Shown here piece after piece: positions 10,150-21,396 of a DNA stretch of 64,000 nt. The notes beneath the pieces were generated by a model. It was given only the letters and a program-made list of their open reading frames with translations. It ran no database searches and was not told the DNA's origin. The stretch lies in assembly GCA_022478985.1 (NCBI GenBank), contig JAKSZP010005618.1, positions 29,803-93,802 of the forward strand. Direction: 5' to 3'. The first letter of the stretch is position 1; every line of letters starts with the position of its first letter. Source of the stretch: Massospora cicadina. Taxonomy: Eukaryota; Entomophthoromycota; Entomophthoromycetes; Entomophthorales; Entomophthoraceae. The position numbers and the translations under genes were made by a program.

Positions 10150-11800
10150 TACACTGTGGATACAGCCAGATTTGGTGAGCCTTGGCGGAATTAGACCACA
10201 TATAAACTCAACACCCTTAAATCCAGCTACAGACCCAACTGGGGGCGCAAATGGGCAGAAATCTCCGCCCACCTAAACGCCCTCATCTATGAACACAACA
10301 CAGAATAAAGGTATTGTGGAAATGTAAGTATATAAAAGAAGGCAAAACCTGTTTGGCATATTTCTTCTGACAATACCCCTCCAGCGGCAACATGCCCTAG
10401 TGTGCACAGGTCCACAAAGCCAATGGACCCTGGCAACTGACCCAACGGAGGTCAAGGCGGAAATACACCACTATTACACTGAACTTTGTCATGACACCCC
10501 ATCTGACCTCCAAAAAATGAAAAAAAATTACACACTGCCAGAATACAGGGTGCACCACTAGACTATAGTCTCTTAAACCTGATAGCGCACTAGGAGCTCT
10601 GGAACACAGTCCACAGTGCGGTGCATAGGAAATGCCCAGGCCCTGATGGGATACCCTACAAATTTTATAAAACATATCTTAAAAAAATTGCCCCCCTCCT
10701 CTTAGCTTCAATGAACAAGTGCCTGCTGGAGACACGTCTCCTGTCTGGAGGCCAGGACTCCTATGTCATTACCTTGTTTTAAAAGGGTGACAGACTGGAC
10801 CTGGCCAACTGTCGCCTGATTGCACTCTCAAACACCAACGCACAAAACTACTTACAAAAATTCTAGCTACCAGACTAGGCACACTAGCCTCTAAAGCCCT
10901 GTCACTCAATCAATCTAGTTTCACACCAGGGAGCTCCGTCTGGTCTAATATACACACTGTTACCAATATATGCCAGTCCAAAGCGACTGGAGCCCTGGTA
11001 TTTATTGACAAAGAGAAGGCAAACGACCGTGTTAGCTGGCCATACTTGAAGGAATGCCTAAGCGCCTTCAATCTTCCATCCAGGTTCATTGACTGGGCAA
11101 TGCTCCTCACAGTATCCGCGTCTATGGCTGTGTGTGGCCATGGCTTCCTAACTGACAAGATCACAACACGAAGAGGGCTCAAACAAGGGGCCCCCTCAGC
11201 CCAATGCTCTACAAATTCAGCTTTAATCTTCTCCTCCGCGTTGTTGACTCACCCTCATGGGTATAACTGCACAGGGCCAGCCCCAGTCAAGATACTAGCC
11301 TTCATGGATGACTTCATGACAGGTATAGCTAACAGTAATGATGCCGACAGTTGGAATGTACCCTAGAGGAATACTCCATTGTGAGTAATGTAGCGCTCAA
11401 TAAACGAAAAAGAGAAATAATCCTTCTAGTCAAATGCATCATTAAGTGGACCACAACACCTAAAGCCTACAACCACCCAAGATGAAAAAGCCCACTCATT
11501 TTACCTTTTACATTACTCCCCACCACCACCCCTGTCTACCACCTTGGAATATGGCTGTAAACAGGGGGTAATGCCAATGAAATGATTGAGAATAAACTAT
11601 TGCAATGGGTAGCCAAATGAATCGCCTCACTCAAGGGATAATCCCTGGGGCTAATGGGGAGAGTTGCAGTTGCCAACTCGCTCATCCTCCCGATGCTGTG
11701 GTTCCCCACAAATGAAATTCCCTTCTTGCCCAACTTCATAACATCAGTCCGCGCGCTTATCCAGAGCTGGATATAGCCTGGTCCCATACACCAGTACAAG
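10150..11800 (+). pseudogene. L1a ORF2 reverse transcriptase domain
   Basis: KCPGPDGIPYKFYK (about 10627-10668) is the LINE RT block 1-2 signature. FIDKEKANDRV (about 11005-11033) holds the first catalytic Asp, RRGLKQGAP (about 11170-11196) is block 4 and FMDDFMTG (about 11302-11327) is the YXDD-type catalytic box with both aspartates kept. GRVAVANSLILP near 11660 is the thumb. Frames shift repeatedly; the longest intact piece is 11046-11366. The block order and the knuckle-bearing ORF1 place it with I/Tad/L1-like LINEs rather than gypsy. Confidence 0.88.
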
Positions 11801-12790
11801 TGAAAAAGCTATTTGAACCATGCTCCAGTGGAGGCATGGGCCTGATAGACTTTAAGAGCCATATCAACAGCATTCTGGAAACCTGGATAGAGGAAGTGCT
11901 AACTCCAGACCTACCACAACAGCACTGGTCCATAGCAGCAAGGACCAACTTTGCGCAGGTGCTCAAAATACCTATCCCACACAACCCACCTACCTTACTA
12001 ACATACCTTGCTAACCACCCCAATGCAACGGGCCTGCACGGTTCTCCCCCCACACTTTAAACGCATCCTCTAAGCCATCCACCGCATGGGATAGACTGTC
12101 GCTAACACTGGCGCTGTGCAGGGAAGGGAAAGACCCAGCGCCCATTTCATGATAAGAAAGCCAGAAGACCACCTCCAGAAAGACATATTTGCTATGACCC
12201 CAACCATCACTAGAATCAACTACCTAGACGCTTTGGACATCCTCTATGACCTAACCACATAGAAGGCAATATGGAGGATGGCGCACCATTCACTCCTCCA
12301 TTTAAGGGTAAGAGCCAACACCTGGAGTTTCCTGAGAAGAACATATAGAATGGCAGACAGCACCCATTCCTTACATGCAACCTGAGCAGTATGTAGAGGG
12401 GAGAGCTCCCTAAACCACTGATTAGAAGCCAGAACCCCATCCAGAGCCATATAGCAGGAAGTTGCGCGCCTGCTTAATATCCAAGACGATCAGGAATTCT
12501 CTATCTCAAGGAGCCTCCTCGCGCTCTGGCTTGAGTCACCAATTCCATCTACACTCTGCTCCATAATGATACCCATCAGAATGTGGACAATCCACACCAT
12601 TACCTTGGATGCGTTCAAGGGCACAGTCCCAACCATCCATGGTGTAATCAATGTGTTCCACGTCCACTTACTGGAGCACATCCAAGCCTGGCTCTATAGA
12701 TACATGAAGACAAGGAAACTGAGGCTCATAAAGACATGGGTCACACTCCGGTTCCTCCAAATGGACCCTTCCTCCACACCTGCTCCATAG
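11800..12790 (+). pseudogene. L1a ORF2 C-terminal region with zf-RVT-like finger
   Basis: 11800-12060 matches L1b's equivalent (LIDFKSHINSILETWIEE, then TYLANHPNATGLHG). Near 12380-12430 a decayed finger reads C-A-V-C-R-G-E-S-S-L-N-H with the final Cys lost. 12566-12760 (MWTIHTITLDAFKGTVPTIH) matches the same block in L1b (about 25600). This C-terminal finger type is common downstream of the RT in LINEs. Confidence 0.75.
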
Positions 12791-12934
12791 AAGGGAAAAC
12801 CCCATTGGAATAGCGTAACAACCCCTCCATACATGGCGGTTCTAGCTGGCAACTGGGGTAACCTTTGTACCCTGGGGGTGCCCAATCCTCTCTAATCCTC
12901 GCTATTCTAAATTTACTCCCCTTTTCTACACATT

Positions 12935-12984
12935 CATTGGTACTGTCCATCCCCTGGTCATCTTGCCTCAGTTAAATAAAAAAT
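12935..12984 (+). terminator. L1a 3' tail with polyadenylation signal
   Basis: CCATCCCCTGGTCATCTTGC is followed by AATAAA at about 12975 and an A-rich end. The same tail ends L1b, L1c and L1d, so it is the family's conserved 3' end, probably the part recognised by the reverse transcriptase. Confidence 0.75.
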
Positions 12985-12998
12985 TGTTAATTGTTTCA

Positions 12999-13440
12999 AA
13001 GAGACGTGAAGCTATGCTACTTTTTCCTTAGGGCATACTATTTGTTTGTTTCAGTAGATGTTGAGCTATGCATTTTTAAACAAATAACTTGTTTGGCTCC
13101 AGTAGTTTGCAGAGCTATGCCAGTTTTATGGCAAAAATTTTTTGATTCTGTTAGGTGGCAAGCTATGCCATTTTTTCTTAAGGCAAAGAACTAATTAATT
13201 CAGAGGGATGTGAAGCTATATTTATTTTTAGGGTAAATATTTGTTTGGTTTTAGAAACTATGAAGCTGTGCAAGTTTTAAGAAAAAGATATCGTTTGGCT
13301 TCAGTAGGTGGTAAAGCTATGGTACTTTTGATGAGGTAAATACTCTGTATGGCTTTATTAAGGGTAAAGCTATAGTTTTTTTTAGACTAATAATTTTTTT
13401 GCTCTAGTGGGTGATAAAGGTATGCCATTTTTTAATTAAA
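12999..13440 (+). repeat. Type V array, right part (about 65-bp units)
   Basis: About six units of the form GGTGGTAAAGCTATGCCATT, TTTTTCTTAAGGCAAA, then TTTGGCTCCAGTAG. They continue the array begun at 7590 before the LINE insertion. Confidence 0.85.
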
Positions 13441-13525
13441 ATCCTTTACCACATGCAGCTAGGAAGTGAGATTTGCGTGCCCCTTTGTCAGGTCACCCTT
13501 TTAAGCTTGGGGTGCTGTTTGGGGG

Positions 13526-14080
13526 TTTGGGATTCTCAAGTTGATTTATGACATCAAAAATCAATTTACTTTTAGTTATACTAACCCCATATTAAGCAAT
13601 AGGGTTGTTATAAGGTAGTTTTTCTACCCTGACTTTATTTTGCAGTGAATCAGAAAGCTTTGATCTAGATTTACTACCCCCGCCATGAGGTAGCAGCTGC
13701 TGGAGGTACTCAAAGTATTTATAAAATCAAACCAAAATTGATTCTCTGATTCTCCAATACTTATCACTCTCAGATGATTTGACACCAAATAGGTTGAATT
13801 TTATTATATATATAGTTAAATTAAACCAATGATATTTAACTAATCAAATCACAATTAATCCAAGCTCCACTGAAGAGTTTGACATGAGCTATTTTTAGAA
13901 TTAATAATATAAAGCTTGACAATGACAGCAATTAAATAGCTATAATGATTTTGGGTAAGTTATTTCCAATAATAATAAAAACCCAAAAATTAAAATAACA
14001 ATACAATTTAAAGTTTACAAAGTATTTATTAATAATTTTAGTGAATAACACCCCCCAATTAAACTGCAGATTAATAAAAA
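13526..14080. other. M3 AT-rich segment, homologous to 3070-3730
   Basis: No gene. Similar to M1 at the same distance from the head: both contain a CCACTGAxGAGxTTGA block followed by AATATAAA and a TTAAGCAAGTTATTT/TGGGTAAGTTATTT pair. Confidence 0.65.
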
Positions 14081-14584
14081 AATGCAAAGATAAGCATTTT
14101 TAGTTTTTGGTTGTTTATAATTTAGAAAAAAAATTCTCAAGATAGTTGTTTGAATATACTAGATTAAATTCCAAGTTTATAATTGTAATGTAAAGGTAAG
14201 CACTTTTTAGTCTTTGGTTATTTAATATTCAGTAAAGGTTGGGACCATCTTGTACTAAAAAAATATTCAGTAAAAAAATTCTCTAGATAGATATTTTTAT
14301 TACCTTCACTTAATCTACAGAACTATAATTTCATACAAAGGTAGGTACTTTTTATTTTTAGGTAATTAAGATTAAGGAAATAGTTCACTAGATTGTTGTT
14401 TTTAATATACCCGCTTAAATTATAGAAGAGTAATTTTAACACAAAGGTAAGCACATTATATTTTTGGTTATTTAGGATTTAGGAAAAACATTCACTAGAT
14501 TGTTGTTTTATTATCCGCACTTAGGTTTGCAGGCTTATAATTTTACTGCATAGTTAAGCACATTAAGAGTTCTTAATTATTTAT
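14080..14584 (+). repeat. Type I array in M3, left part
   Basis: About four units with GGTAAGCACTTTTTAGT, ACAG or GCAG acceptors and 20-21-base blocks such as AACTATAATTTCATACAAAG. The second unit carries the insert with core GGGACCATCTTGTACTAAAA, flanked by two copies of AATATTCAGTAAA. Confidence 0.8.
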
Positions 14585-16497
14585 TTTATTTTAACCAAGG
14601 TAAGCCAACCAGGGGACGTAAATTACTGAACTAAAACTAAAATTATAATAAAAACATAACAATTCAATCAAAACGCCCAAAATGGATGGATCAATTGAAT
14701 CATACCTAACAAAATATCCAACCAGGTGGGCAGCAAATAATGCTATCCCTCCATGGTGGATGGGGAGGGGGAATTGGGGGGCTCGTCTTCAGCCAAATCC
14801 ATCTCATCCCAGAGTAGGGCGCGTGTTAAGGCAGATATTAAGGGTGTGGGGGCATTGGCAGTATGGGGTTCAATATTCTTGATGACTGGAACTTCCAAAT
14901 AGTTGTCAGCAATTATAATGTCAATGATATTTTTGGCCAAAGTGTCTTCAGCTTTGAGGTGGGCGTCTTGGGGTTTAACAAACATGGCCATGTTGGTTCA
15001 GGTTATTTTTGCTTTAAGATTCCGTGCTACTGTTACCATGTTCTGGATGGCTTTAGTGAGGTTTTTGTGTAAAATTTCATGTTGATCTTACTTTGTGCAG
15101 TAAGATTTTTGGGGATAATTAGAGGTAGAATTCCTCCTGCAAGCGCAGCCACAGATTTGGCGGCAGCTTTGTGGAGCAGATGGCAATCTGGTGTGGTGGC
15201 TGCTTCTACTGCAAGCTGGTGGTTGCTGTAGAACGGTTCAGCATTAGGTTGTGGGGCATATTTTTGAGGCGGGAATTTTGCATCCCATTATGCATTACAG
15301 AACTGCTCAACTTGCAGTGATGGTTCCTCAACAACGTTACCTGATTCATCAATTTCATCCAAATAATCCCATGGGTTTTGGTTGAATTGGATTGGGGAAT
15401 CAGCGTATGGTTGAGAATTCGCTTGTTTTCTGGATTTTGCCTGAAATCAAACTGGGGTCCAATCCTGCACTTGATTGGAAGAATCATGCATGGCCCTGGG
15501 GCAAGGTGGATGCTGATTGGTGGCTGCAGGTGAAGCTGCAGCATCAGGCATTGGAGGAGGGGAAGGTAGGATTGTACCCCATGTCAGAGTTGGCGCGGGG
15601 TGGGCGGCGGATTGGTGAGCATTGGGCAAACTTTCAGCATTGGCGGAAGTTTCGAGTATGGGCATTTGCGTTTTGAGTGGTCTAACTAAAAACAGGATGG
15701 ACAAATCGTCCTTCCGCCCTTGACGCGGGCCCAAAATGTATGGTTGGGGGCAGATGGGATGGTGGCATGAGGTGGAATTTCCAAAGAAATTTCATTGAAT
15801 TCAGGGCTTATCATGGCATATGCCCAAGGCCCAGAGAGGTGTGTGGCCCCATTTGGGACCACAAATTGCAAGATGGGGTTGGCGCCGTAGGCTGCCAAAC
15901 CTTTCATCAGCTACTGGTGGAGCACTTCAGGGGGAGGTGGGTGGGCAAACCAGCGAACTGGACCATCAAGGTGGTGTCCGCTGGGAGCCAGGTCTGAGTT
16001 GTTAGAAGGGGATATTATTAAATATTAATGGTACCATTGCCGCAAAGGCTGCATCAGCTTCAAAGAGGAAGCCAAGGTCAATGTACCCCTTATAGGGGCG
16101 GAAGTCAATAAAACAGAATGGTGTCATCACCACCTGAGCCGTTTTGATAATGGCTTGGTCATTGTAGGGGAAGAATTTCACATATTTGACCCTAAGGCTG
16201 AAATGCATGTTGCTCCAGGGGAGCACCAGGGGGCAGCGGGGCACTGCTTGGGTTTGGGTGAGATGGGCATCAAGATCCTTGGGAGGAACAAATCATCCAA
16301 AAGGTTTGGAATGACTGGGCGAGCCAGTCTGAGCGCGTTTTCCTGTTGGATGGAAAATGGAGGGGGAGTTTCGCTGATGCCCCACGCTGGGACATTCAGC
16401 GGGGGATCTGATGACATTGGAGAAAGCCTTTGGTGTGCGATTAAGTGTTTGCTTTTAATTTACTGAATAAATTGCTTGTAAAGTTATGCCAAGCAGA
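14585..16497 (-). mobile_element. L1d: ORF1-only LINE relative inserted in M3
   Basis: About 1.9 kb on the - strand: 5' leader (about 16497-16418), one gag-like ORF (16417-14743) and a 3' tail (about 14640-14585) with CCCCTGGTTGGC and an A-rich end. It has no endonuclease or RT. L1c (58922-60883) has the same structure and length. It sits inside a type I unit; AGAGTTCTTAATTATTTA on the left and AGAGTTTGAGTAATTT... on the right look like a worn target duplication, so the ends are accurate to about 15 bases. Confidence 0.75.
14743..16417 (-). pseudogene. L1d ORF1: gag-like protein (decayed)
   Basis: It starts at ATG 16417 (MSSDPPLNVPAWG), aligned with the start of L1c's ORF (MTSDLPPAAPVWG). 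The block FIDFRPYKGYIDLGFLFEAD near 16100-16040 matches L1c's FIDFCPFKGYFNLGFTCEAD. RTICPSCF at about 15720 is the first half of the CCHC knuckle, after which the frame is lost. The C-terminus (14991-14743) is open and ends DLAEDEPPNSP..., as in L1c. Five or more frame changes. Probably an RNA-binding protein; it cannot transpose without EN/RT supplied in trans. Confidence 0.75.
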
Positions 16498-16852
16498 GAG
16501 AGTTTGAGTAATTTAAATTATTTAAGATTTAGTAAAAAGATTAACTAGATTGATGTTTTTATACTCCACACTTATTTTGCAAAATTATAATTTTAATGCA
16601 AAGGTAGAAATTTTTTAGTTTTTAGTTATTTAAACTTTAGGAAACATTCACTGGAAGGTTGTTTTATTTATCTCCACTTAAATTGCATAATTGTAAATCT
16701 AATGCAAAGTAAGCACTTTTTGATTTTTGGTTTTTTAGAAAAATATTTATCAGATATTTATTTTCATTAGTTTAGCTGTAAAAAGTAAATTTAGTCAATA
16801 TTTTTTAAATTTTTGATCATGTATGACTTTCTCAAATTTAGGGAGTGGCATT
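16498..16852 (+). repeat. Type I array in M3, right part
   Basis: About two and a half type I units (AATGCAAAGGTAGAAATTTTT near 16598; AATGCAAAGTAAGCACTTTTT near 16700), then AT-rich DNA up to the gypsy insertion point GCATT (16848-16852). Confidence 0.75.
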
Positions 16853-18480
16853 TGTCATGAATTCAGCTAAGTAGAACTAGACGGGGCTCCCAGTCAGGGT
16901 GCACAAAACCCAGCAGAGGACTCAGAATGCTAAAAGCATAGTGGTCCAAGCAACTAATAAAGTGAGATTCTATGGGAGAAATGGGGAAAGTAAAAGTTCA
17001 GTAATGTACCAAAGGTCCCCAAGGCAAACCAGATGGTTGCATTGTAAGCAACTGCAAGTCTTTTGGGGGCAACCCCCAAGGGCAGGAGAGGCAGGGAGGA
17101 CAATGTCTCCTCCAGTGTTTGCAGTTGCTGGCCTTCACATTTGGATAGGGGGCTTGCACACCAGAGAGGGGTGGCACAGAGGCCGCCACATGGCTTTGTG
17201 TGTGAGCAGAGGCGTAGTAGGACCCATGAGAGGGGTTGTACCAAGCTTCCCCTGGAGGGGCGCTCTAGGTCCCACTGGTGGGCCAAGCCAGTGGCGGCTG
17301 AGGTGGCTATTGAAGCAAAGTCCATGAGCAGGAGGGTAGGGGCGCTCAGGTTCTGCTCTAGCCAGGGAGCAGTTTTGGAGGACTCAGCAATCAAATTGAT
17401 GGAAGGGTCTCCATTAACTGGATGCATGATAATGAACAAAACAGTGGGTTTATCATTTGGGGTGAGGCAGATTATTATGTTCATGAACTGCTGCTGCATG
17501 GTGAAATTGAGCAACTGGATAATCCAATTGGCAAACATCAGCAGGAGGACTTGGGCGACGGCACATTTTGTTGGATTGATTGGCAGAATTTTTGTATAAT
17601 TAATACAGTAGATGGAGGCTGCGGCAAGCTAGATGGGAACTTGGATTTTTATCAAGTAAAAAAAAGAATTAACTGACAACTAACCCTTTCTGGGGCAGTT
17701 GCATTAAGAACTGAGCTGAATGAATGGGGGAGTTATCGAGGGATTGGTATTCAGGGGTTGGCGATGGGGCCTGGTTGGCTGACTTGAGGGGGGTGAAATG
17801 CTGCTCCAGATTTCAGCAAAAGTCAAGAAAACTTTTGCAAATTTTCTCAGATTCTTGGGGCCAAACCAAGTTGATACCACTCTACCAGGTTCTGGTGACC
17901 TGAGTTGGCCTGTTTGCATAGTTCAGGTGTTCTGTATTTGTCCCAGGAGGCAGGGGTCCTTGGATAAGATTATTTGCAACTTGAGCCAGTTCCTTGATTG
18001 GACTACTCGTGCATCCAAACTCCCTGGATCCCTTTTAGGAGCATTAGGCATATGGTCTGAGTCATTTGGGCCCTGGTTTGAGATCTTAGCCATATCACAA
18101 TCTGATTTCCAATGCAGGCCAGCCCATACTGGCTCCCCCAGTCCAGAACTTGCAGGCCAGGCTCCAATGTTTGGAATTGCCATTTTCCCAAAATTCTGAT
18201 ATGGTTTGTCTGGGGAGTGGGTGGTCCCAGGGGCCTCTCCATGCCCCCTAGTGACTGCAATCTCTCTGCAGTCTCCTTCTATCAAACTTACCAGGGTTGA
18301 GGAGGGGGCAAGAGGTGGGATGGGGTATCCTTGGGGGAAGGCAGTCACTAGCGGTCATCTATCACATGGGCTATGTTGCCTAGATGTGATAGGGGGTCTA
18401 CTGGAGCCTTGTGGCCCCTTTTTGTCTGGAAAGAGTGCTGATCCCTATCCAGTTGCAAAGGCTGGTCCCCAGGGCTTACA
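16853..18480 (-). repeat. G2 3' LTR (1628 bp)
   Basis: On the - strand it runs from TGTAAGCCCTGGGG to CATGACA. It aligns over its length with 23086-24741 (1656 bp). Such long LTRs are notable beside a 4.6-kb coding region. Several open frames of 100-190 codons inside are not similar to any known protein and have different frames in the two copies. Confidence 0.92.
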
Positions 18481-18507
18481 CTACCCTTTTTATTTTATTA
18501 ACAGGGA
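18481..18507 (-). other. G2 polypurine tract
   Basis: On the - strand, AATAAAATAAAAAGGGTAG lies immediately before the 3' LTR start TGTAAG. It would prime second-strand DNA synthesis. Confidence 0.75.
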
Positions 18508-18767
18508 GGATTCCACCCTGGGGGCATGGACCAAAGCATAGTTCTTGTGGCGCTCTGGTAGCTTTATGTCCAGGATGGCCAAGATCTTCTGGGGAGGGTG
18601 GGGCTGTTGGGTGGGAGGCGTGGAGTCCTTTATCAGGTCCTTGCAGTTTGTACAATTGTGCGCATTAACCCAGCTGTTCTCATATGAGGGGTAACCTTTA
18701 CAGGCGACCAAGTATTGAATAAATTGGCGGGACCTTCAAAAGCTAAAATAGCCTCCACCTCCACTTC

Positions 18768-19900
18768 CTAGGATTCCCTGATGACGATTGGCTCTGGGGA
18801 TGTTGGCTTTTCCATATTAAAGGGGGTTAGAAGGGAGGTGTGGAAGACATTGTGCTGCTTCCAGTGCGCAGCCAGTCTCAGGCGGTAGGCTCCGTTGCCT
18901 AAATCCTTCACAACCTCAAAAGGTCCCAAGCATTTGACTGCAAGCTTGAGAATTAATGCTTTCAGGGAAAGGTTGCGTGTATCTAACATGGCAAGGGAAC
19001 CAAACTTGATCTCATGCCCCAGAAGGCGCTTCCAATCAGTGAACTTCTTGTAGTCCTTGATGGACTTTTTCAAGTGTTCGCAGACCAGGTTCTGCATCTC
19101 ACAGAGAGAGCTTACATGGTTTCAAGCGGCGGGAACTGCTGAGGGAAGTTGGGAGCCAATCTGGAAAGAGGGGGTATACCTCAGAGTATCCTCAAAGGGA
19201 GAGAAGCTGGTTGAGGAATGGAGGGAGTTGTTGTACGCAAACTGTGCTGGAGGTAGATACTTGGCCCAGGTGTCTTGTGAGGCTGTCGCATAGCAGCGCA
19301 GGTACTGCTCCAGTACCTGGTTTACCCGCTCAGTCTGACCATTGGACTGGGGTGGTAGTCAGTGGATCTACAGGGCTTGATGTGAAGGAGGGTTAGCAAC
19401 TCTTTCCAGAACTGGGCCGTGAACTGGGGTCCCCTATCACTCACTATCTCTTTGGGGAGACTAAACATGGCAAAGACAAGGTTGACAAATAAATTTGCGG
19501 TCTCCACTGCTATAATAGAAGAGAGGCAGGGGATGAAGAGTGCAAACTTGGAAAATCGGTCCATGACTACCATGATCACATCTGAGCCACAGGAGGGTGG
19601 GACTCTCCACGATGGAGTCTACTGAGACTGAGGTCCATGGCCCCTCCACCTGCTGCAAAGGGTGTAATAGTTTCTTCTTCCCTGAATGATCTGATTTCGC
19701 CCAAGCGCAGGTGACACAACAAGAGATCCAGGAGGAAATGTCCTTGGAGGACCCAGGAAGTTGTAGGTTCTCTTTATGAGATCTGCGCACTTTTTGATAT
19801 TAGGGGTGGTTGACGGTCTGGGGGACATGATGTTCCTAATGACATGGCTGCATAGGAGGGAGGAACCCAAACCATGTTGTGGAAATTAAAATGTTCCATC
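18768..19900 (-). pseudogene. G2 integrase (DDE, with C-terminal GPF motif)
   Basis: From high to low coordinates: a zinc-binding H-H-C-C part (SHVIRN at about 19850, CCVTC at about 19720) and the catalytic core with VSVDSIVESP near 19625 (first Asp). IVSDRGPQFTAQFW near 19440 is the second Asp, and QSNGQTERVNQVLEQYLR near 19340 has the Glu. The C-terminal module (19097-18768) holds LGPFEVVKDLGNGAYRLRL and VFHTSLLTPF. All three acidic residues are readable, but the frame changes between 19461-19790, 19322-19579 and 18768-19097. There is no chromodomain that I can see. Confidence 0.9.
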
Positions 19901-20154
19901 CTTCAAGGTATATGTAGTTTTCTTGTGGTGCATGGACTCTAAGTCCACAAGAAGCTCGATTCCTTCAGGGCAGCAGGTTTGGAAGTGAGTACACGGGGGA
20001 GGAGTGGAGCTTCAGGGTCCAAATCAGCAAAGGATACAGAAGGGGGGCCAATGAGAGGATTTGGGAGGGGTGTACTAGTGTCATAAGATCTAATTGGTCT
20101 TCCCCCACTTGGGAGACTGGGAGGGGTTTTGGCTGAGTATGTCTGGAAACACGT

Positions 20155-20667
20155 TCAGAGGACCTTTGATGAACTCATGCTTAAAATGGAACCCACAGAG
20201 GTCTTGATATATATGGGTTTACTGATGTCCCAGCTTCTGAGGTTTGCGGTAGTAGAGCAGTGCCTTATGGTCTGTCCATTTTGGTAATATCGTACTGGGA
20301 GCCCTTCAGGAGGTATTGCCAGTGGGTGAGCGACCACGCCATCGCCACTAGCTCATTGTCATATATCAGCCACGTTTGCTCTGTTGCAGTGAAATTCTGG
20401 GAGTAATAGGCCACTGGAATCTCAGCTCCCTCATGCTCCTGTAGCAGCACAGCACCTACTGACACTGATAAGGCATCTCAGGCTACTATGAAGGGGCAAG
20501 AGGTGCCAGCATTTCGATGATGGGGCTGTAAGAATAGACTCCTTAATAGCCTCAAAGGCCTGCTGGCACTCTAAGGACCATATAAAGGGGGCGTTTTTCC
20601 CGGTGAGGGGGTGCAGGGGTGCTGCCAGTTGGGCAAGAGCGGAAAGATTTCTTAAGAAAGGTGACAA
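20155..20667 (-). pseudogene. G2 RNase H domain
   Basis: SALAQLAAPLHPLTGKNAPF (from about 20640) is the RT-RNase H connector, SVGAVLLQEHEGAEIPVAYYSQ (about 20460-20390) the RNase H start and ELVAMAWSLTHWQYLL (about 20350-20300) the middle block. The frame shifts once near 20450 and is lost after 20265. It follows RT and precedes integrase in the usual order. Confidence 0.9.
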
Positions 20668-20699
20668 TTCCTAGAAAGCCGCAAAGCTGTTTTTGCGTG

Positions 20700-21315
20700 G
20701 TTGGGGTAGGCGAAGACCGAATAGCCTCCAGCTTGCAGGGGGGACGTCATAACCATCCTTCAGAACAAGATTCCTTAGAAAGGTAACCTCATCCTAGAAG
20801 AATTCGCACTTGGAGGGTTTAATGAATAGCCCTGCCTTGTGGAGGGCTGCCACTACCACTTTGAGATCCCTGGCATGTTGTTTAGGGATGGAGAATGTAC
20901 CAAAATGTCATCAATATAGGCCACCGCACATGAGAAGTGCAAGTCCTAAACACATCTTCAATGAGGCGCTGGAAGGTGGCTGGCGCATTATTTATGCCAA
21001 ACGGCATCACTCAAAACTGGAAAAGCCCCTGACGAGTGTGGATGGCAGTGAGCCACTCCATTCCCCTCGCCACCCTTACCTGATTGAAGGCGTCACTAAG
21101 TCCAACTTTGAGAAGACGCGAGACTTGTCTATGGCCTGGGAAATACTCTGCTTTAAGGGTAAGGGGTATGGGTCATGGATGGTAATGTTGTTGAGGTGGC
21201 CATAGTTGATGCAGGGGCGCGGGGTCCCATCTGCTTTCCTAGCGAAGACTATGGTGGAGGCGACCAGGGAAGACTTCTTGATGGGCCACACCTCTCTAGC
21301 ATCTCGTCCAGCCAA
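20700..21315 (-). pseudogene. G2 reverse transcriptase
   Basis: SSLVASTIVFARKADGTPRPCINYGHLNNITIHDPYPLPL (about 21275-21150) is the N-terminal palm. FSKLDLVT at about 21100 has the first catalytic Asp. Near 20925-20885 the - strand reads AYIDDILVHS, an intact YIDD box. The frame is broken around 21070 and 20980. Confidence 0.9.
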
Positions 21316-21396
21316 CTGCCCAAAGCCCTATCCTATTCATCTGTATAGGGGTTGAGGGGGAAGTTAATCTTGATAGATTGACTGTCAGCTGGAATG

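Larger units (their letters stand above)
7700..12984 (+). mobile_element. L1a: full-length LINE (ORF1 + EN/RT), inserted in M2
   Basis: A + strand non-LTR retrotransposon of about 5.29 kb. It has a short 5' leader, a gag-like ORF1 (7778-8847), an AP-type endonuclease (about 9277-9960), a reverse transcriptase (about 10600-11800), a C-terminal zinc-finger region and a 3' tail with AATAAA. Flanking copies TGTTTATTGTTACA (7686-7699) and TGTTAATTGTTTCA (12985-12998) match at 12 of 14 bases and are probably the worn target duplication. Element L1b on the other strand has the same layout and nearly the same length (5273 bp). Confidence 0.85.
6049..13457. repeat. Module M2, split by LINE L1a
   Basis: It starts with the head at 6049 (GCTAGAAAGTAAGATTT ... 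GTCACCCTTTTAAGCTTGG). It continues as AT-rich DNA, a type IV array (about 6830-7100) and a type V array (7590-7685 and 12999-13440) interrupted by a full-length LINE. Without the LINE it is about 2.1 kb. Its internal arrays differ from those of M1 and M3 although the head is the same, so modules alternate in content. Confidence 0.7.

Noticed and set aside
16899..17599. Open frames of 142-194 codons on both strands inside the G2 LTRs
   Set aside because: The second LTR (23086-24741) does not keep the same frames, and no motif is visible. GC-rich LTR sequence makes long frames likely by chance.
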